In this document: positions 61,183 through 61,371 of the stretch, piece after piece
Position numbering within the stretch: position 1 is the first letter of the stretch
How the letters are laid out: every line of letters starts with the position of its first letter
Assembly (NCBI GenBank): GCA_035293985.1
Contig: DATGLS010000011.1
Coordinates: 1-61,371 of the forward strand
Reading direction: 5' to 3'
Length of the DNA stretch: 61,371 bases
DNA from: JAVDCA01 sp035293985
Lineage (GTDB): Bacteria > Pseudomonadota > Alphaproteobacteria > Rhizobiales > Xanthobacteraceae
Position numbers and translations under genes: made by a program
Notes under the pieces: generated by a model
Told to the model about the DNA's origin: nothing
What the model saw: the letters and a program-made list of their open reading frames with translations, nothing else
The model's database searches: none

Positions 61183-61371
61183 CGTGACTCGCGCTTGGCG
61201 AGCCCGATCCGCGAGCGATGAGCCCGTGGAACGAGATTGCTCTTATGTCCCCTGTCAAGCAATGAGGCGCGATTGTTTTTCTGCCGAGGCATTGGCCTCG
61301 GCAGGTGTGTCGCGGGATGATCGTGCAAAGGTGGGGACGAAGCCTTGAGACGTCGGTGATCAATCTCTCAT
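61183..61371. other. Unassigned right edge with a perfect hairpin
   Basis: No gene is visible. A perfect 9-base inverted repeat CTGCCGAGG/CCTCGGCAG (61281-61289, 61296-61304) has a 6-base loop. A T-run lies before it, not after, so it is not a terminator on the plus strand; read on the minus strand the stem is followed by A's. Its role is unclear. Confidence 0.35.

Noticed and set aside
61281..61304. Perfect 9-base hairpin near the right edge as a terminator
   Set aside because: The T-run precedes the stem on the plus strand and appears as A's after it on the minus strand, so it fits neither orientation.

Overview
The window is GC-rich chromosomal DNA of an alphaproteobacterium in the Hyphomicrobiales, most like the Bradyrhizobium / Rhodopseudomonas / Xanthobacteraceae side of the order. 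The evidence is gene content and order: fabI-fabB-fabA beside an Irr-type Fur regulator with a GCPWHD haem motif; mutM, then ubiE-ubiB-coaBC-dut; a DivL-like pseudo-kinase next to tsaE, amgK and murU; addB-addA-trxA; folC-accD-trpA-trpB-trpF; lapA-ihfB-sppA-rpsA-cmk-aroA next to a FYDLN-acid (TIGR02300) protein and tRNA-Ala; and Hsp20 followed by DUF1150. Almost everything is core chromosome. Accessory DNA occurs as small insertions and dispersed palindromic repeats.

Layout. 1-3.9 kb: fatty-acid synthesis genes on the minus strand, divergent from irr. 3.9-16 kb: small envelope and periplasmic proteins, a 2-hydroxyacid dehydrogenase, a MoeB/ThiF protein, a degenerate secreted protease, an enoyl-CoA hydratase, a chemoreceptor, a DUF4189-TPR protein and mutM. 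16-20.4 kb: ubiquinone genes ubiE and ubiB, then coaBC carrying an N-terminal ribbon-helix-helix (antitoxin-like) DNA-binding domain, then dut. 20.4-23 kb: Rrf2 regulator and two genes suggesting aromatic or organic-acid use. 23.2-36 kb: divL, tsaE-amgK fusion, pilZ, murU, addB, addA, trxA. 36-39.7 kb: a dihydroxyphthalate-decarboxylase-like protein, an ATP-dependent DNA ligase, a broken antitoxin and parDE. 39.7-45 kb: folC, accD, trpA, trpB, trpF on the minus strand. 45-46.6 kb: a small AT-richer island (hepT, degenerate mntA, padR and a frameshifted membrane protein) spliced directly upstream of trpF. 46.6-54.2 kb: ornithine-cyclodeaminase-like gene, lapA, ihfB, sppA, rpsA, cmk, aroA. 54.4-61.4 kb: TIGR02300 protein, tRNA-Ala(GGC), a 2OG-Fe(II) oxygenase, UgpB-like binding protein, MFS exporter, enolase-superfamily enzyme, and the hsp20-DUF1150 heat-shock pair.

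Three sites stand out. (1) coaBC encodes a FitA-like ribbon-helix-helix domain in frame with the coenzyme A enzyme, and a perfect palindrome of the kind such domains bind lies 17 bases before its start codon, suggesting a self-repressing metabolic enzyme. (2) The hepT toxin overlaps trpF by ATGA, so the trp-acc-fol operon now appears to be read from a toxin-antitoxin promoter. That promoter is a nested, nearly perfectly symmetric bidirectional operator shared with padR, and the partner MntA has lost its nucleotidyltransferase signature. (3) Toxin-antitoxin debris is unusually rich: one antitoxin is inactivated by a visible 4-base tandem duplication next to an intact parDE.

At least six families of dispersed palindromic repeats lie between genes, and one has supplied the C-terminal codons of moeB. 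No rRNA, CRISPR array, complete insertion sequence or phage region was seen.
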